From Natronolimnohabitans innermongolicus JCM 12255 (GTDB taxonomy: Archaea; Halobacteriota; Halobacteria; Halobacteriales; Natrialbaceae), in assembly GCF_000337215.1 (NCBI RefSeq), contig NZ_AOHZ01000034.1, forward strand, positions 43,178 to 102,969: a DNA stretch of 59,792 nucleotides. Direction: 5' to 3'. Below the pieces are notes generated by a model, which worked only from the letters and a program-made list of their open reading frames with translations, did no database searches and had not been told where the DNA came from. Shown piece by piece: positions 1 to 8,232 of the stretch (the first letter of the stretch is position 1; every line of letters begins with the position of its first letter). Both the position numbers and the translations under genes were made by a program.

Positions 1-75
1 TGTTATGCAGGGCCACACCAAAACGGTTACGATGGAAATCCAGTTTGGCCATCGATGGCAGATGTCGAGCCGGGC

Positions 76-480
76 CTACCGCTTGACCTGCGCCTGAAGA
101 CGGAGGTATGCGCTATCGGTCTGTATCATGAACTCCGCGATGACGCGGTGGAAGAGAAGGTCGTCGTAGAGGGGTTCGCCTTCGACCTCCTCGCCCGTCT
201 CAGGGTCGATCCACGTCCTATTTCCCGTCGCCAATCCGACGAAGTTGTCGACGGTCCGCGGCGCGCGCTCGTCGTGGAGTTCGACTTCGATATCGCCGCG
301 CGAGGTGTGGAGCGTGGCGTCCGGTCGGTCGCTCGCGTCGGCGGCACTCGAGTCACTCGCGTCGTCGCCGACGCTCGCACAGCCGGCGAGTGCGAGCGAG
401 AGGCCGAGGCTCGAGGCGGACGCCAGTACCGCTCGTCTGGAGGGGCGAAGGGTGATACCACTCGTGGACGCGGCGACGAA
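76..480 (-). pseudogene. Broken lipoprotein cyclophilin (peptidyl-prolyl isomerase) remnant
   Basis: On the minus strand one frame reads a hydrophobic stretch with a lipobox (LALAGC), a short polar linker and then the first half of a cyclophilin domain (GDIEVELHDERAPRTVDNF, ending at FHRVIAEFMIQ). It is close to the intact neighbour at 514-1032. After FMIQ homology stops and an unrelated tail runs about 14 residues to a TAG at 76-78, so the C-terminal half (the rest of the barrel) is missing. No ATG, GTG or TTG lies in frame upstream of the lipobox, so the start is also lost or frameshifted. It is probably a decayed secreted paralogue truncated by a rearrangement at about position 125. Bases 1-75 hold no gene I can name. 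Confidence 0.7.
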
Positions 481-513
481 ATAACGGTGTCGAATCGGCG
501 CGTCGCGGTCGCG

Positions 514-1032
514 TTACTCGTAGTCGACGGAGACCGACTCGAGGACGACGTCCTCGCGCGGCCGGTCGTTCGGGTCGGTGTCGACGCTGCCGATTTCGCG
601 GACGACGTCCATCCCGTCGGTGACCTTGCCGAAGACGGAGTGGCGGTCGTCGAGGTGTGGCTGGGCGTCGAGCGTGATGAAGAACTGCGAGCCGTTCGTG
701 TTCGGGCCGGAGTTGGCCATGCTCAGGACGCCCTCGTCGTCGTGGCGCAGCTCCTCGTGGAACTCGTCGTCGAACTGGTAGCCGGGACCGCCGCGGCCGG
801 TCTCGGTCGGGTCGCCGCCCTGAATCATGAAGTCCTCGATGACGCGGTGGAACGCAACGTCGTCGTAGAGGGGCTCGCCTTCGATCTCCTCGCCCGTCTC
901 GGGGTCCTCCCAGGTCTTGCCGCCGGTCGCGAGCCCGACGAAGTTGTCGACGGTCCGCGGCGCGCGCTCGTCGTAAAGTTCGACTTCAACGTCTCCCTTG
1001 TTCGTGTGGAGTGTCGCAGTAACGTCTCCCAT
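514..1032 (-). CDS. Peptidyl-prolyl cis-trans isomerase, cyclophilin type
   Basis: This 172-residue cytoplasmic single-domain cyclophilin catalyses proline cis-trans isomerisation during protein folding. The order VELYDERAPRTVDNFVGLA, FHRVIEDFMIQGGDPTETG, NSGPNTNGSQFFIT and HSVFGKVTDGMDVV is diagnostic. The active-site Arg lies in FHRVI and the Gln/Phe pair in GSQFFIT. Length matches the bacterial/archaeal PpiA/B class. A gap of only about 30 bp separates its stop from the broken lipoprotein copy, so the two look like a tandem duplication of which only this copy is intact. Confidence 0.95.
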   Translation of the reverse strand: MGDVTATLHTNKGDVEVELYDERAPRTVDNFVGLATGGKTWEDPETGEEIEGEPLYDDVAFHRVIEDFMIQGGDPTETGRGGPGYQFDDEFHEELRHDDEGVLSMANSGPNTNGSQFFITLDAQPHLDDRHSVFGKVTDGMDVVREIGSVDTDPNDRPREDVVLESVSVDYE

Positions 1033-1184
1033 ACCCTCGCCGACGGCGGGCCGACGGAAAACGATAGTGGTCTCGAGTCGCGACGGGAGTTTCGTCGGTC
1101 GCTTCGAACCGTCGACGCCCGAGACGGTGCGGAGTGGCGATAGTCAGCCGCAGCTACATACCGCGGGACGTAGAACGAAACGCC

Positions 1185-2156
1185 ATGAGCACCGGATCAC
1201 ACACGATCGAGGAGGTGACGCTCGCACGGCTGCCCTCCGGCGTCGATCTCTCGACGGCGATCCACCGCTACCACGGCGCCGAGGACGGGCCGACGCTGTA
1301 CGTCCAGGCCGCCCAGCACGGCCGCGAGATCAACGGGACCGAGACGCTCCGACGGTTTCACGATCGGCTCCCGCTCGAGGAGTTGCGGGGGACGATCGTC
1401 GCGGTCCCCGTGGCGAATCCGCTGACGTTCGATCTCGTCTCCTACATCACCCCCGAGGAGTTCGACAGCGTCAATCCGAACATGAACCGGGTCTGGCCCG
1501 GCGACGACGAAGGGAGCCTCCACCAGCGCATGGCCGCCCGGCTCTGGGAGGAGAGCAAGGAAGCCGACGTCATCATCGACTTACACACCGGCAGTCCCGA
1601 CATGCTCCCCCACGTCGTCTTCCGCGAGGGCGACGAGGCCGCCCGCGACCTCGCCGAGGCCTTCGGCACCGGGCTCTTGCTCTCCGAGGAGGCCGACGAC
1701 GACGCCGCAGACGAGTGGCATCGCCGCGGTTTCGCCGGGAAGTTGCGGGTCGCCGCCGCCGAACACGGCATCCCGACGATCACCCCCGAACTCGCCTACA
1801 ACAAGCAGATCCTCGAGGACGCCGTCGAGATCGGCGTCGACGGCTTGCTCGACGTCTGCCGGTATCTCGATATGCTCCCCGGCGAGGTTTCGGATCGCGA
1901 CCAGACGCTCGCGCGAAACCACCTCGGACAGGTCACCGCGACGGAAGCCGGCCTCTTCCACCCGGACCCCTCGCTCGAGGTCGGACAGGAAATCGAAGCG
2001 GGCAAATGGCTCGGGACGGTGTACGAGCCGACGACGTACGAGCCGCTCCAGGAGGCGACGGCGGACCGCGACGGCATCCTCTATGCACTCACACAAGAGT
2101 CGACGGTGGTCGGCGGCGATCAACTCGCCAGCGTCGCGCTGATCCGGGAGGAGTGA
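1185..2156 (+). CDS. Succinylglutamate desuccinylase/aspartoacylase family zinc hydrolase
   Basis: This 323-residue M14-like zinc carboxypeptidase-fold amidohydrolase has the zinc motif of the family in QHGREINGTETL (His and Glu ligands) near residue 45, and the later His ligand in IIDLHTGS. The C-terminal 100 residues form the beta-rich cap typical of AstE/AspA proteins. The ATG at 1185 was preferred to an upstream GTG because the ordered protein (STGSHTIEEVTLARLPSG) begins there. The exact substrate cannot be told from sequence; members deacylate N-acyl amino acids. It stands alone, with a convergent membrane protein 22 bp downstream. Confidence 0.88.
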   Translation: MSTGSHTIEEVTLARLPSGVDLSTAIHRYHGAEDGPTLYVQAAQHGREINGTETLRRFHDRLPLEELRGTIVAVPVANPLTFDLVSYITPEEFDSVNPNMNRVWPGDDEGSLHQRMAARLWEESKEADVIIDLHTGSPDMLPHVVFREGDEAARDLAEAFGTGLLLSEEADDDAADEWHRRGFAGKLRVAAAEHGIPTITPELAYNKQILEDAVEIGVDGLLDVCRYLDMLPGEVSDRDQTLARNHLGQVTATEAGLFHPDPSLEVGQEIEAGKWLGTVYEPTTYEPLQEATADRDGILYALTQESTVVGGDQLASVALIREE

Positions 2157-2178
2157 GAAACGGCGCTCACGGCGACAG

Positions 2179-2688
2179 TCAGGCGAGCCCGACCAGCGAA
2201 AAACCAAACACCGACCCGGCGACGAGCGCCGCCGTCCAGGCGGCGAGTCCGACGGAGAGCCAGCCGATCACTCGTCCGGTGTCGTTGGAGACGACCGTAG
2301 CGAGCAGTGCCGTCAGGTGAATCCCCGCGAGTATCGGCCCTGCAAACGAGAGGCCGGCGAGTCCGTAGCGTTTCCAGAGCCGTTGCGCACGATCGTAGCG
2401 GTTGCTCGAGTTGCTCTCGCCGTCAGTTCGATGGGACCACCAGGCCGCGATTCGCTGCTGGGCCAGCACGATGATGCCGACGGCGGTGACGCTGCCGGTA
2501 AACGCGGCCAGTCCCGTGAGTATCGGATCGAGTCCGAGACCGATCGCCGCCGGAATAACGATGAACGGTTCGACCGCGGGGATCATCGCGAGCAGGAAGA
2601 CCAGGAGGTAGCGGGCGAGACCGGGGGCTTCCTCGAGGGACGTGCCGACGTCGACGAAAACGGGAGCGAGAGTCGCGTCGGCAGGCAT
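2179..2688 (-). CDS. Small multidrug-export-type membrane protein
   Basis: This protein of about 169 residues has four to five hydrophobic segments (LLVFLLAMIPAVEPFIVIPA; AAFTGSVTAVGIIVLA; LAGLSFAGPILAGIHLTALLA; LAAWTAALVAGSVFGFSLV). The EPFIVIPAAIGLGL loop and the YGLAGLSFAGPILAGIHLTAL block match the putative small multidrug export family found across haloarchaea. ATG 2688 was chosen over an upstream TTG (2703). Transport substrate is unknown, and the family name rests on weak functional evidence. Confidence 0.75.
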   Translation of the reverse strand: MPADATLAPVFVDVGTSLEEAPGLARYLLVFLLAMIPAVEPFIVIPAAIGLGLDPILTGLAAFTGSVTAVGIIVLAQQRIAAWWSHRTDGESNSSNRYDRAQRLWKRYGLAGLSFAGPILAGIHLTALLATVVSNDTGRVIGWLSVGLAAWTAALVAGSVFGFSLVGLA

Positions 2689-2808
2689 CGTGTTATAGTA
2701 CAAATGGGAATATACTTGAAAATAGGTTTCGATTTCTCCGGCGCGGCGTCGGTCGAGATCGATCGAATCTCCGGGTCGACGGCTTGCAATCGGTCGACTC
2801 TTCCGCCG

Positions 2809-3570
2809 TTAGCAGGTGGAGAATCCACCGTCGACGACGAGTCCGTGACCGGTGACGAAGGAGGATTCGTCGCTGGCGAGGAAGAGAATCGAGTCGGCGA
2901 TCTCTTCGGGCTTGCCCAGTCGCTTGAGCGGGTAGTCCGCAGCCATCGCCTCCTGGGCCGCTTCGGGGTCGTCCTGCGTCGCGAGGTACTGATCGAGCAT
3001 CTGGGTCTCCGTGAATCCGGGACAGACCGCGTTCGCACGAACGCCGTAGGGACCGGCCTCTGCGGCGATCGTCCGGGTCATGTTGAGGACGGCGGCCTTG
3101 GTCGTCGAGTAGGCGGCCTGCTTCGGGAGGCCGAGGAGCGAGGCCAGCGAGCCGACGTTGACGATCGAGCCGTGGCCCTGCTCTTTCATGTGTGGTAGCG
3201 CCGCCGAACAGCCGTTCCAGACGCCCTTGATGTTGATGTCGATGACGAAATCCCGAATCTCGTCGTCGAGATCCTCCAGGCTGCCGCCGGGATGGCCCGT
3301 TCCCGCGTTGTTGATCATCACGTCGATGCCGTACTCATCGGCGACGGCGTCGACGACCTCGTCGAATCGCTCGCTGTCCGTCACGTCGAGTCGTCGGAAC
3401 TCGGCGCTGCCCCCGTCGTCCTCGATGAGTTTGACGGTCTCTTCGCCGCCGTCGGCGTCGACGTCCGTAACGACGACGAACGCTCCCTCTTCGGCACACC
3501 GCGTCGCCGTTTCCCGACCGATCCCCGACGCTGCTCCCGTGATGACTACTGTCTTGTCTTCGAGTCGCAT
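2809..3570 (-). CDS. SDR family NAD(P)-dependent oxidoreductase
   Basis: This 253-residue classical short-chain dehydrogenase shows the cofactor motif TGAASGIGRE at residues 11-20, an acidic residue after beta-2 (VVVTDVDADG) suggesting NAD(H), NNAGTG, and the catalytic Ser/Tyr/Lys set in NVGSLASLLGLPKQAAYSTTKAA. The C-terminus GHGLVVDGGFSTC is family-typical. ATG 3570 is preferred to an upstream start because MRLEDKTVVITG is the canonical beginning. The upstream 120 bp hold a palindrome and a TATA-like element at about 3594-3600. Substrate is unknown. Confidence 0.9.
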   Translation of the reverse strand: MRLEDKTVVITGAASGIGRETATRCAEEGAFVVVTDVDADGGEETVKLIEDDGGSAEFRRLDVTDSERFDEVVDAVADEYGIDVMINNAGTGHPGGSLEDLDDEIRDFVIDINIKGVWNGCSAALPHMKEQGHGSIVNVGSLASLLGLPKQAAYSTTKAAVLNMTRTIAAEAGPYGVRANAVCPGFTETQMLDQYLATQDDPEAAQEAMAADYPLKRLGKPEEIADSILFLASDESSFVTGHGLVVDGGFSTC

Positions 3571-3632
3571 ACCGACGGTTCGGACGGTGAACACATAAAG
3601 ACGTTCATTATTTACAACTCGGTACGCTAGGT

Positions 3633-3649
3633 TGGTAACGATATTACCA
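3633..3649. promoter_or_regulatory. Palindromic operator candidate upstream of the SDR gene
   Basis: The perfect dyad TGGTAA-5 bp-TTACCA is followed by another TGGTAAC half-site about 17 bp further from the gene. It sits 63-79 bp upstream of the SDR start, behind its TATA-like element, as an activator or repressor site would. The binding protein is unknown. Confidence 0.4.
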
Positions 3650-3693
3650 TAGTTTGCAACAGTGGTAACTCGAGAAGGACGAGACGTGGCCGC

Positions 3694-4761
3694 TCAGAAG
3701 TCTCGTAGTGCCTCGAGTACCGCCTCGGCGCTGCCATCAGCGATCGCGTCGCGAGCCTGCTCGAGGCCGTCCTCGAGGTCGTCGACGTCCTGTCGGGCAT
3801 GCATGCGGAACGCGGCGTTGAGCGCGATGGCGTCGGCGAAGTGGTCGTCGCGCTCGCCCGCGAGGACCGCCTCGGTGATCGTCGCCGAGTCGGCGGTGAC
3901 GTCGTCGACCTCGAGATCCTCGTTTTCCATCTCCATACCGTAGTCGGCGGTCTCGATCTCGTAGTCCTCGAGGTCCTCGCCGTCGTTCCACTCGGCGACC
4001 TTCGTGTAGCCGGGACGGATGTCGTCGTAGCCCTCCATTCCCTGGAAGAAGATCGCCCGCGAGTAGTCGAGTTCGTCGCTCTCGTGGATGAGATCGGTCA
4101 TCTTCTTCGCGAACGCGAGGTGGTAGAACGAACCCAGGTGAACGTCGGCCTCGGCGGGGTTGGCGACGGTCTCGATGGTGTTGACGAACGTGCGGACGCC
4201 CATCTGATCGCGTCGCTCGTAGAGGTCCTGAATCCCGGGGTTGAACGCGGGCTGGTAGTAGAAGCCGAACCCGGTCTCGTCGACCATGTCGGCGCTCTCG
4301 GCTGGCTCGAGTTCCGTTCGGACGCCGAGGTCGTCCAGGACGTGTTTGTACGCGGTGGCTTTCTGCGTCGGGACGCGGTCTCCCGAGTGGACGACGATCG
4401 GAGTCCCCGCGGCGGCGGCGACGAGGCCGGCGCCGACGCCGAGCAGGGCCGAGGAGTGTTTGCCGTCGTAGTTCGCGCCGCAGTCGACGGGATCGGCGTC
4501 GGGCGCGGCGGTGACGACCGACTCCTCCCGCATGACGTCCGTGTAGCCCGCTAACTCTTCGGGGGTGTTTCGCTTCCAGCGGTTGGCCAGCCAGAACGCG
4601 CCGAGGGTAGTCTCGTCGGGTTCGCCCGCCAGAATGCGCTGGAACGCCTCTCGAGCCTGGTCTCGAGTCATGTCGTCGGCCGATTTGGGACCGGAACCGA
4701 CGATCTCCGTCATGAGCCGCTTGAGCGGCCACTCACCGAACTCCTGGGATGCCTGCGCCAT
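3694..4761 (-). CDS. TrpD2-like anthranilate phosphoribosyltransferase family protein
   Basis: This 355-residue protein has the glycosyltransferase family 3 architecture: an N-terminal helical domain (LKRLMTEIVGSGPKSADDMT) followed by the PRPP-binding domain (DCGANYDGKHSSALLGVGAG, VVHSGDRVPTQK). Haloarchaea have a canonical trpD in the trp operon. This lone copy lacks trp neighbours and diverges in the PRPP loop (YDGKHSSA instead of GTGGD), so a role in tryptophan synthesis is doubtful. ATG 4761 is where conserved sequence begins, and upstream in-frame sequence is low-complexity. The true substrate is unknown. Confidence 0.8.
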   Translation of the reverse strand: MAQASQEFGEWPLKRLMTEIVGSGPKSADDMTRDQAREAFQRILAGEPDETTLGAFWLANRWKRNTPEELAGYTDVMREESVVTAAPDADPVDCGANYDGKHSSALLGVGAGLVAAAAGTPIVVHSGDRVPTQKATAYKHVLDDLGVRTELEPAESADMVDETGFGFYYQPAFNPGIQDLYERRDQMGVRTFVNTIETVANPAEADVHLGSFYHLAFAKKMTDLIHESDELDYSRAIFFQGMEGYDDIRPGYTKVAEWNDGEDLEDYEIETADYGMEMENEDLEVDDVTADSATITEAVLAGERDDHFADAIALNAAFRMHARQDVDDLEDGLEQARDAIADGSAEAVLEALRDF

Positions 4762-5032
4762 ACGCGAGTCTTCGGACGGACCGTGCAAAAGCCTCCCGCT
4801 TCCGGCGACGGCGGCGGTCGAGGCGAACGAAGCACCGACGGTTCGGACCGCTGTTTTCGGACCGTCGCTGTTCCGGACTTCCGACCGCTGTTTCGGACCG
4901 GCCATCTGACGCGCGGTGGCGCGTGCTGTGGTCCAGCCGAACGCCAGTGAGGCTGGACGACGACGGCGCGCGAGGGGTGAGGACCGCAGCGTTCCGACGC
5001 GGCGGAACGCGCCGCGAGGACGCGCGGACCGC

Positions 5033-5053
5033 AATCGGTTGGGGAGGGTGTGG
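5033..5053 (+). repeat. Dispersed 21-bp motif, copy 1
   Basis: AATCGGTTGGGGAGGGTGTG plus one base. An inverted copy with two differences lies at 18742-18762, in another gene-free interval. Confidence 0.6.
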
Positions 5054-5127
5054 AAATCCTCGCGTCCACGGTAGCAGCGGCGGCTCGTTTCGACTGCCAG
5101 CCACACGAACACCGCGATCGGTCCCGC

Positions 5128-5253
5128 TCGAGGCGTGCTGAATCGGACTCGAGACGTGCTGAATCGGACTCGAGGCGTGCTGAATCGGACTCGAGACGTG
5201 CTGAATCGGACTCGAGACGTGCTGAATCGGACTCGAGACGTGCTGAATCAGAC
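5128..5253 (+). repeat. 21-bp tandem repeat, six copies
   Basis: Six uninterrupted units of consensus TCGAGRCGTGCTGAATCGGA plus C; only one purine position and one base of the last unit vary. The 21-bp period equals about two helical turns and preserves reading frame, but no start codon, ribosome site or neighbouring domain supports translation. Confidence 0.95.
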
Positions 5254-5331
5254 GGTGAGTTCCGTGTCCGGTACGGAAACGAAATCGCGCGGCCGAGGAC
5301 GTACCTCCGTAACCAGAACGAACCCTCGAGA

Positions 5332-5406
5332 CCGGGACAAAGTCCCGGGCCGGGACGAAATACCGGGGCCGGAACGAAATCACAGGACCTGGACGAAACC
5401 CCCGGA
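5332..5406 (+). repeat. Degenerate 19-bp tandem repeat
   Basis: Four units of about 18-19 bp built on CCGGRACGAAAT followed by a CCGGG-like block. They lie 79 bp after the 21-bp array and just downstream of the GNAT gene's stop. The CCCGGG cores could form small hairpins. Confidence 0.6.
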
Positions 5407-5463
5407 CCAGACCGAGCCGCACAGCTACCGCCACCACTCGCTACGGCTCGCGACTGCCGATCG

Positions 5464-6225
5464 CTACAACTCGATCGCCATCATCACCTCGTCGATGTAC
5501 TCCTCGTCGAGCTTGTAGTGATCCTCGCGGACGGCTTCCGTCGTCCAGCCGCGCTCTTCGAAGAACTCGATCGCCGCCTCGTTCGTCGAGGGAACGCTCT
5601 GATAGACCTTCTCGTGGTCCTGGGAACGCACCCACTCGAGCGTGCGGTCGAGCAGTTCGCTGCCGATCCCCAGCCCGCGGTAGCCCTCGAGGACCCCCAC
5701 GGTGAGTTCCGCGGTGTGGCTGAGCTTCTCGAGGTGGGGCACGTGCAGGTGGGCCCAGCCGACGACGTCGCCCTCGACGGTCGCGACGAAGAACATCCGC
5801 GACTCGAACTCGTTGTGCCGCAGGAGGACGTCCTCGTGGTCGAGTTCGTCCGCGACCGTCTCGGCTTCGATGTAGGTCATCTCCTCGACGACCTGGCGCA
5901 TCGCGCCGACGATGCCCGAGAGATCCTCCTGTCTGGCCGGTCGAATCGTGACGTCGACGTCCTCGATCGTAAACTCCTCGCGGTCCGTTTCGGTGTCGAT
6001 CGCGATCCGCAGCGTCCCGTCGTCGTCCTCCTCGAGGTAGCCGTCGCGTTTGAGCAACGCGACGTTGTGTCGATACGCCCGCGAGTACAGCGGCTCACCG
6101 GGCGGATCGGCCGGGAACAGTTCGTCCCGCGCCCGCTCGCGATCGACCGCGCCGTGGGCTTCGACGTACTCGTAGATCTGTGCCCGTTCGTCGCCCTCGA
6201 TCGAGATCGGCTCGGTGAGCACCAT
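5464..6225 (-). CDS. GNAT acetyltransferase with N-terminal winged-helix-like domain
   Basis: This 253-residue protein has two parts. Residues 1-80 resemble a haloarchaeal winged-helix domain (YSRAYRHNVALLKRDGYLEED). Residues 90-250 form a GNAT fold with the acetyl-CoA loop in TVGVLEGYRGLGIGSELLDR (R/Q-x-x-G-x-G/A pattern) and the later NEAAIEFFEERGW strand-helix. It probably acetylates an amine or protein substrate that is unknown. A dyad lies immediately before the ATG, so local regulation is likely. It is divergent from the heme gene at 6401. Confidence 0.88.
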   Translation of the reverse strand: MVLTEPISIEGDERAQIYEYVEAHGAVDRERARDELFPADPPGEPLYSRAYRHNVALLKRDGYLEEDDDGTLRIAIDTETDREEFTIEDVDVTIRPARQEDLSGIVGAMRQVVEEMTYIEAETVADELDHEDVLLRHNEFESRMFFVATVEGDVVGWAHLHVPHLEKLSHTAELTVGVLEGYRGLGIGSELLDRTLEWVRSQDHEKVYQSVPSTNEAAIEFFEERGWTTEAVREDHYKLDEEYIDEVMMAIEL

Positions 6226-6228
6226 GTT

Positions 6229-6249
6229 CTGTGGTAACTACACCCACAG
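6229..6249. promoter_or_regulatory. Dyad overlapping the GNAT gene's start region
   Basis: CTGTGG-9 bp-CCACAG begins three bases upstream of the ATG at 6225. A TATA-like GTTATTA lies just beyond. For a leaderless mRNA this places the dyad over the transcription start, a repressor position. Confidence 0.4.
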
Positions 6250-6400
6250 TAATAACCGTTTCAATAGTTCGAAACGAGAGAGTGTTCGATCGTCGAGACA
6301 GTCGAGTCGTCGTTCGAACGCCGCCTCGAGGAACCTCGAGCGACGACCGACGCAACCGGGACCCGAAAACCATACGGTGGCCTTCTCCCTAGGCACACCA

Positions 6401-7441
6401 ATGAGCAGCCTCTCGGGGGACTGGCGCGAGGGCATCGACGACGTCGATGCGGCCATCATCGACGGCTATCAAAGCGACGTCCCCGTCGAGGAACGACCGT
6501 TCCGACGTATCGGCGACGAACTCGGGATCGACGAGGACGACGCCGTCGCGCGCGTCCGCCGACTCCACGAGGCGGGAATCGTCCGTCGCTTCGGCGCCGT
6601 TCTCAATCCGCCGGTGATCGGCTCCTCGACGCTGGCGGCCGTCCAGGCGCCCGCGGACCGCTTCGACGAGATCGCGGCGATCATCAACGAGTACCGACAG
6701 GTCAACCACAACTACGCCCGCGACCACGCCTGGAACATGTGGTTCGTCGTCACCGCCGGCGACCGCGAAACGCGCGACGACATCCTCGCCGAAATCGAGG
6801 ACCGAACCGGCTGTGACGTGTTGAACCTGCCGATGCTAACCGACTACTACATCGACCTCGAGTTCCCGGTCGTCAACGCGGATCGGTTCGCGCGCGAATC
6901 GTTAGACGAAGCCATCGACGCCTCCGCGACCCGGATCAGCGAGGAGGCCGCCGGCGACCTCTCGGCGTTCGACGCCGATCTCTTACTCGAGATTCAGGAC
7001 GGCTTTCCGATCTCGACGACACCCTACCGGGACGTTGCCGAGCGACTCGAGGGCGACGTCGGCGACGTCATCGCGAGCGTCGACCGACTGCTCGAGAACG
7101 GCTGCATCAAGCGCGTCGGCTGCGTGATCAACCACGTCGTCACGGGCTTCGACGCGAACTGCATGGTCGTCTGGGACGTGCCGGACGACCAACTCGACGA
7201 GTGGGGCGAACGCGCGGGCGGGCTTCCGTACGTGACGCTCTGTTATCACCGTCCGCGCCGTCCCGACCAGGAGTGGCCGTACAATCTGTTTACGATGATC
7301 CACGGTCGCGATTCCGACGCCGTCGACGCCAAGATCGACGAACTGACGGCCGACTATCTGCCGGTCGACCACGAGCGACTGTACTCGACGGAGACGCTGA
7401 AGCAGACGGGAGCGCAGTACGAGGAACTGGTCGGTCAGTGA
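6401..7441 (+). CDS. Siroheme decarboxylase, AhbA-AhbB fused
   Basis: This 346-residue protein has two Lrp/AsnC-like halves. Each has a helix-turn-helix-like N-part (FRRIGDELGIDEDDAVARVRR; YRDVAERLEGDVGDVIASVDR) and a ligand-binding ferredoxin-fold part. The HNYARDHAWNMWFVV block in half one and CYHRPRRPDQEWPYNLFTMI in half two are signatures of the AhbA and AhbB siroheme decarboxylase subunits, not of true Lrp regulators. The enzyme converts siroheme to 12,18-didecarboxysiroheme in the archaeal heme pathway. The usual two subunits are fused here. ATG 6401 follows AT-rich promoter sequence. Confidence 0.88.
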   Translation: MSSLSGDWREGIDDVDAAIIDGYQSDVPVEERPFRRIGDELGIDEDDAVARVRRLHEAGIVRRFGAVLNPPVIGSSTLAAVQAPADRFDEIAAIINEYRQVNHNYARDHAWNMWFVVTAGDRETRDDILAEIEDRTGCDVLNLPMLTDYYIDLEFPVVNADRFARESLDEAIDASATRISEEAAGDLSAFDADLLLEIQDGFPISTTPYRDVAERLEGDVGDVIASVDRLLENGCIKRVGCVINHVVTGFDANCMVVWDVPDDQLDEWGERAGGLPYVTLCYHRPRRPDQEWPYNLFTMIHGRDSDAVDAKIDELTADYLPVDHERLYSTETLKQTGAQYEELVGQ

Positions 7442-7509
7442 CGGCAGCGACGGTGGTGACTCACGAAGTGCCATCGCGTTCGTGGAGTGCGACCGCGTTC
7501 ACGGGTTCC

Positions 7510-7672
7510 ACCCCGGGTGTCGAGTGAAATCGGTGACGGATGCTCACCCCAGGTGTCGAGTGAAACGCTCTCGAGCAGGTACCCCGGGTGTCGAATGAAA
7601 TCGGTGACGGATGCTCACACCAGGTGTCGAGTGAAACACTCTCGAGCAGGCACCCCAGGTGTCGAATGAAAT
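7510..7672 (+). repeat. ORB-like array: five 21-bp motifs within a 71-bp tandem duplication
   Basis: Motif copies start at 7510, 7546, 7581, 7617 and 7652. The whole 71-bp block 7531-7601 is repeated at 7602-7672, including spacers GGTGACGGATGCTCA and CTCTCGAGCAGG. Spacing alternates 35-36 bp, so each 71-bp unit carries two boxes. Confidence 0.9.
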
Positions 7673-7723
7673 AGGCGAATTCCTCGAGCGAAACGGACCC
7701 TTCCACCCACTGACGAATCCGAC

Positions 7724-7828
7724 GCCCCAGGTGTCGAGTGAAATCAGGTAGCCGGTTCGTTGGACCCGCAACGGGAACCGCGGTTACGTACCGACCGTCT
7801 CACTCGTACCCCGGGTGTCGAGTGAAAT
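7724..7828 (+). repeat. Two further ORB-like motifs
   Basis: Copies at 7724-7744 and 7808-7828 are in the same orientation as the main array and match the core CCCCRGGTGTCGAGTGAAAT. Confidence 0.85.
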
Positions 7829-7973
7829 CGGCCGCTGTGTCGGCGGGCGGAATCTCACTTTCTGCCGACAGCACACACCGACCGTTCTGCCAACGGAACA
7901 CAATCGGCTTTTCCGTCGACAGGGACTACCCAACCGCAGCGGCGAATCGAGCGGATTTTCCGGCGAATCCACC

Positions 7974-8067
7974 ACCCCACATGTCGAGTGTAGTCTCGCA
8001 AAATAGCACGCTACAGGCCCTGCAGTTGGCGTTTTGTAATACCGACACACCGGATGCCGAGTGAAAA
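7974..8067 (+). repeat. Two degenerate ORB-like motifs
   Basis: Weaker copies at 7974-7994 (ACCCCACATGTCGAGTG...) and 8047-8067 (ACACCGGATGCCGAGTGAAA plus one base). They keep the ends but lose the central GG/TC steps, as decayed boxes would. Confidence 0.5.
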
Positions 8068-8100
8068 CTATCCACACAGCCAGCATGCGGACGTACTCCC

Positions 8101-8190
8101 AGCACGCGAACTCACCCCCAGCACGCGAACTCACCCCCAGCACGCGAACTCACCCCCAGCACGCGAACTCACCCCCAACACGCGAACTCG
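8101..8190 (+). repeat. 19-bp tandem repeat inside the origin
   Basis: Four full units and a partial fifth of AGCACGCGAACTCACCCCC, with one A variant in the last unit. The C-run and ACTCAC segment give a strongly strand-biased (C-rich plus strand) block 110 bp before the last ORB pair. Role unknown; it could be an iteron-like or structural element. Confidence 0.9.
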
Positions 8191-8232
8191 CTTTCGAGAC
8201 GACGGTATGGGCAGCGGACCCTCGAGACCGAT

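Larger units (their letters stand above)
4762..5463. other. Gene-poor 700-bp interval with repeats
   Basis: No convincing gene was found; open frames on both strands owe their length to GC bias and in-frame 21-bp repeats. The interval holds a dispersed motif (5033-5053), six 21-bp tandem repeats (5128-5253) and a 19-bp degenerate tandem array (5332-5406). Confidence 0.6.

Noticed and set aside
55-1143. Long plus-strand open frame over the cyclophilins
   Set aside because: Antisense to two cyclophilin-type sequences; codon bias and lack of domains show that it is a shadow.
5050-6237. Long plus-strand open frame over the GNAT gene
   Set aside because: It crosses the 21-bp array and the antisense of a well-supported GNAT protein, with Arg/Asp/Val-rich composition typical of antisense frames in a high-GC genome.
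7510-7672. CRISPR-like array of repeats with spacers
   Set aside because: Spacers of 14-15 bp are themselves duplicated in the 71-bp unit, the repeats match ORBs found around orc1, and no cas genes are nearby.
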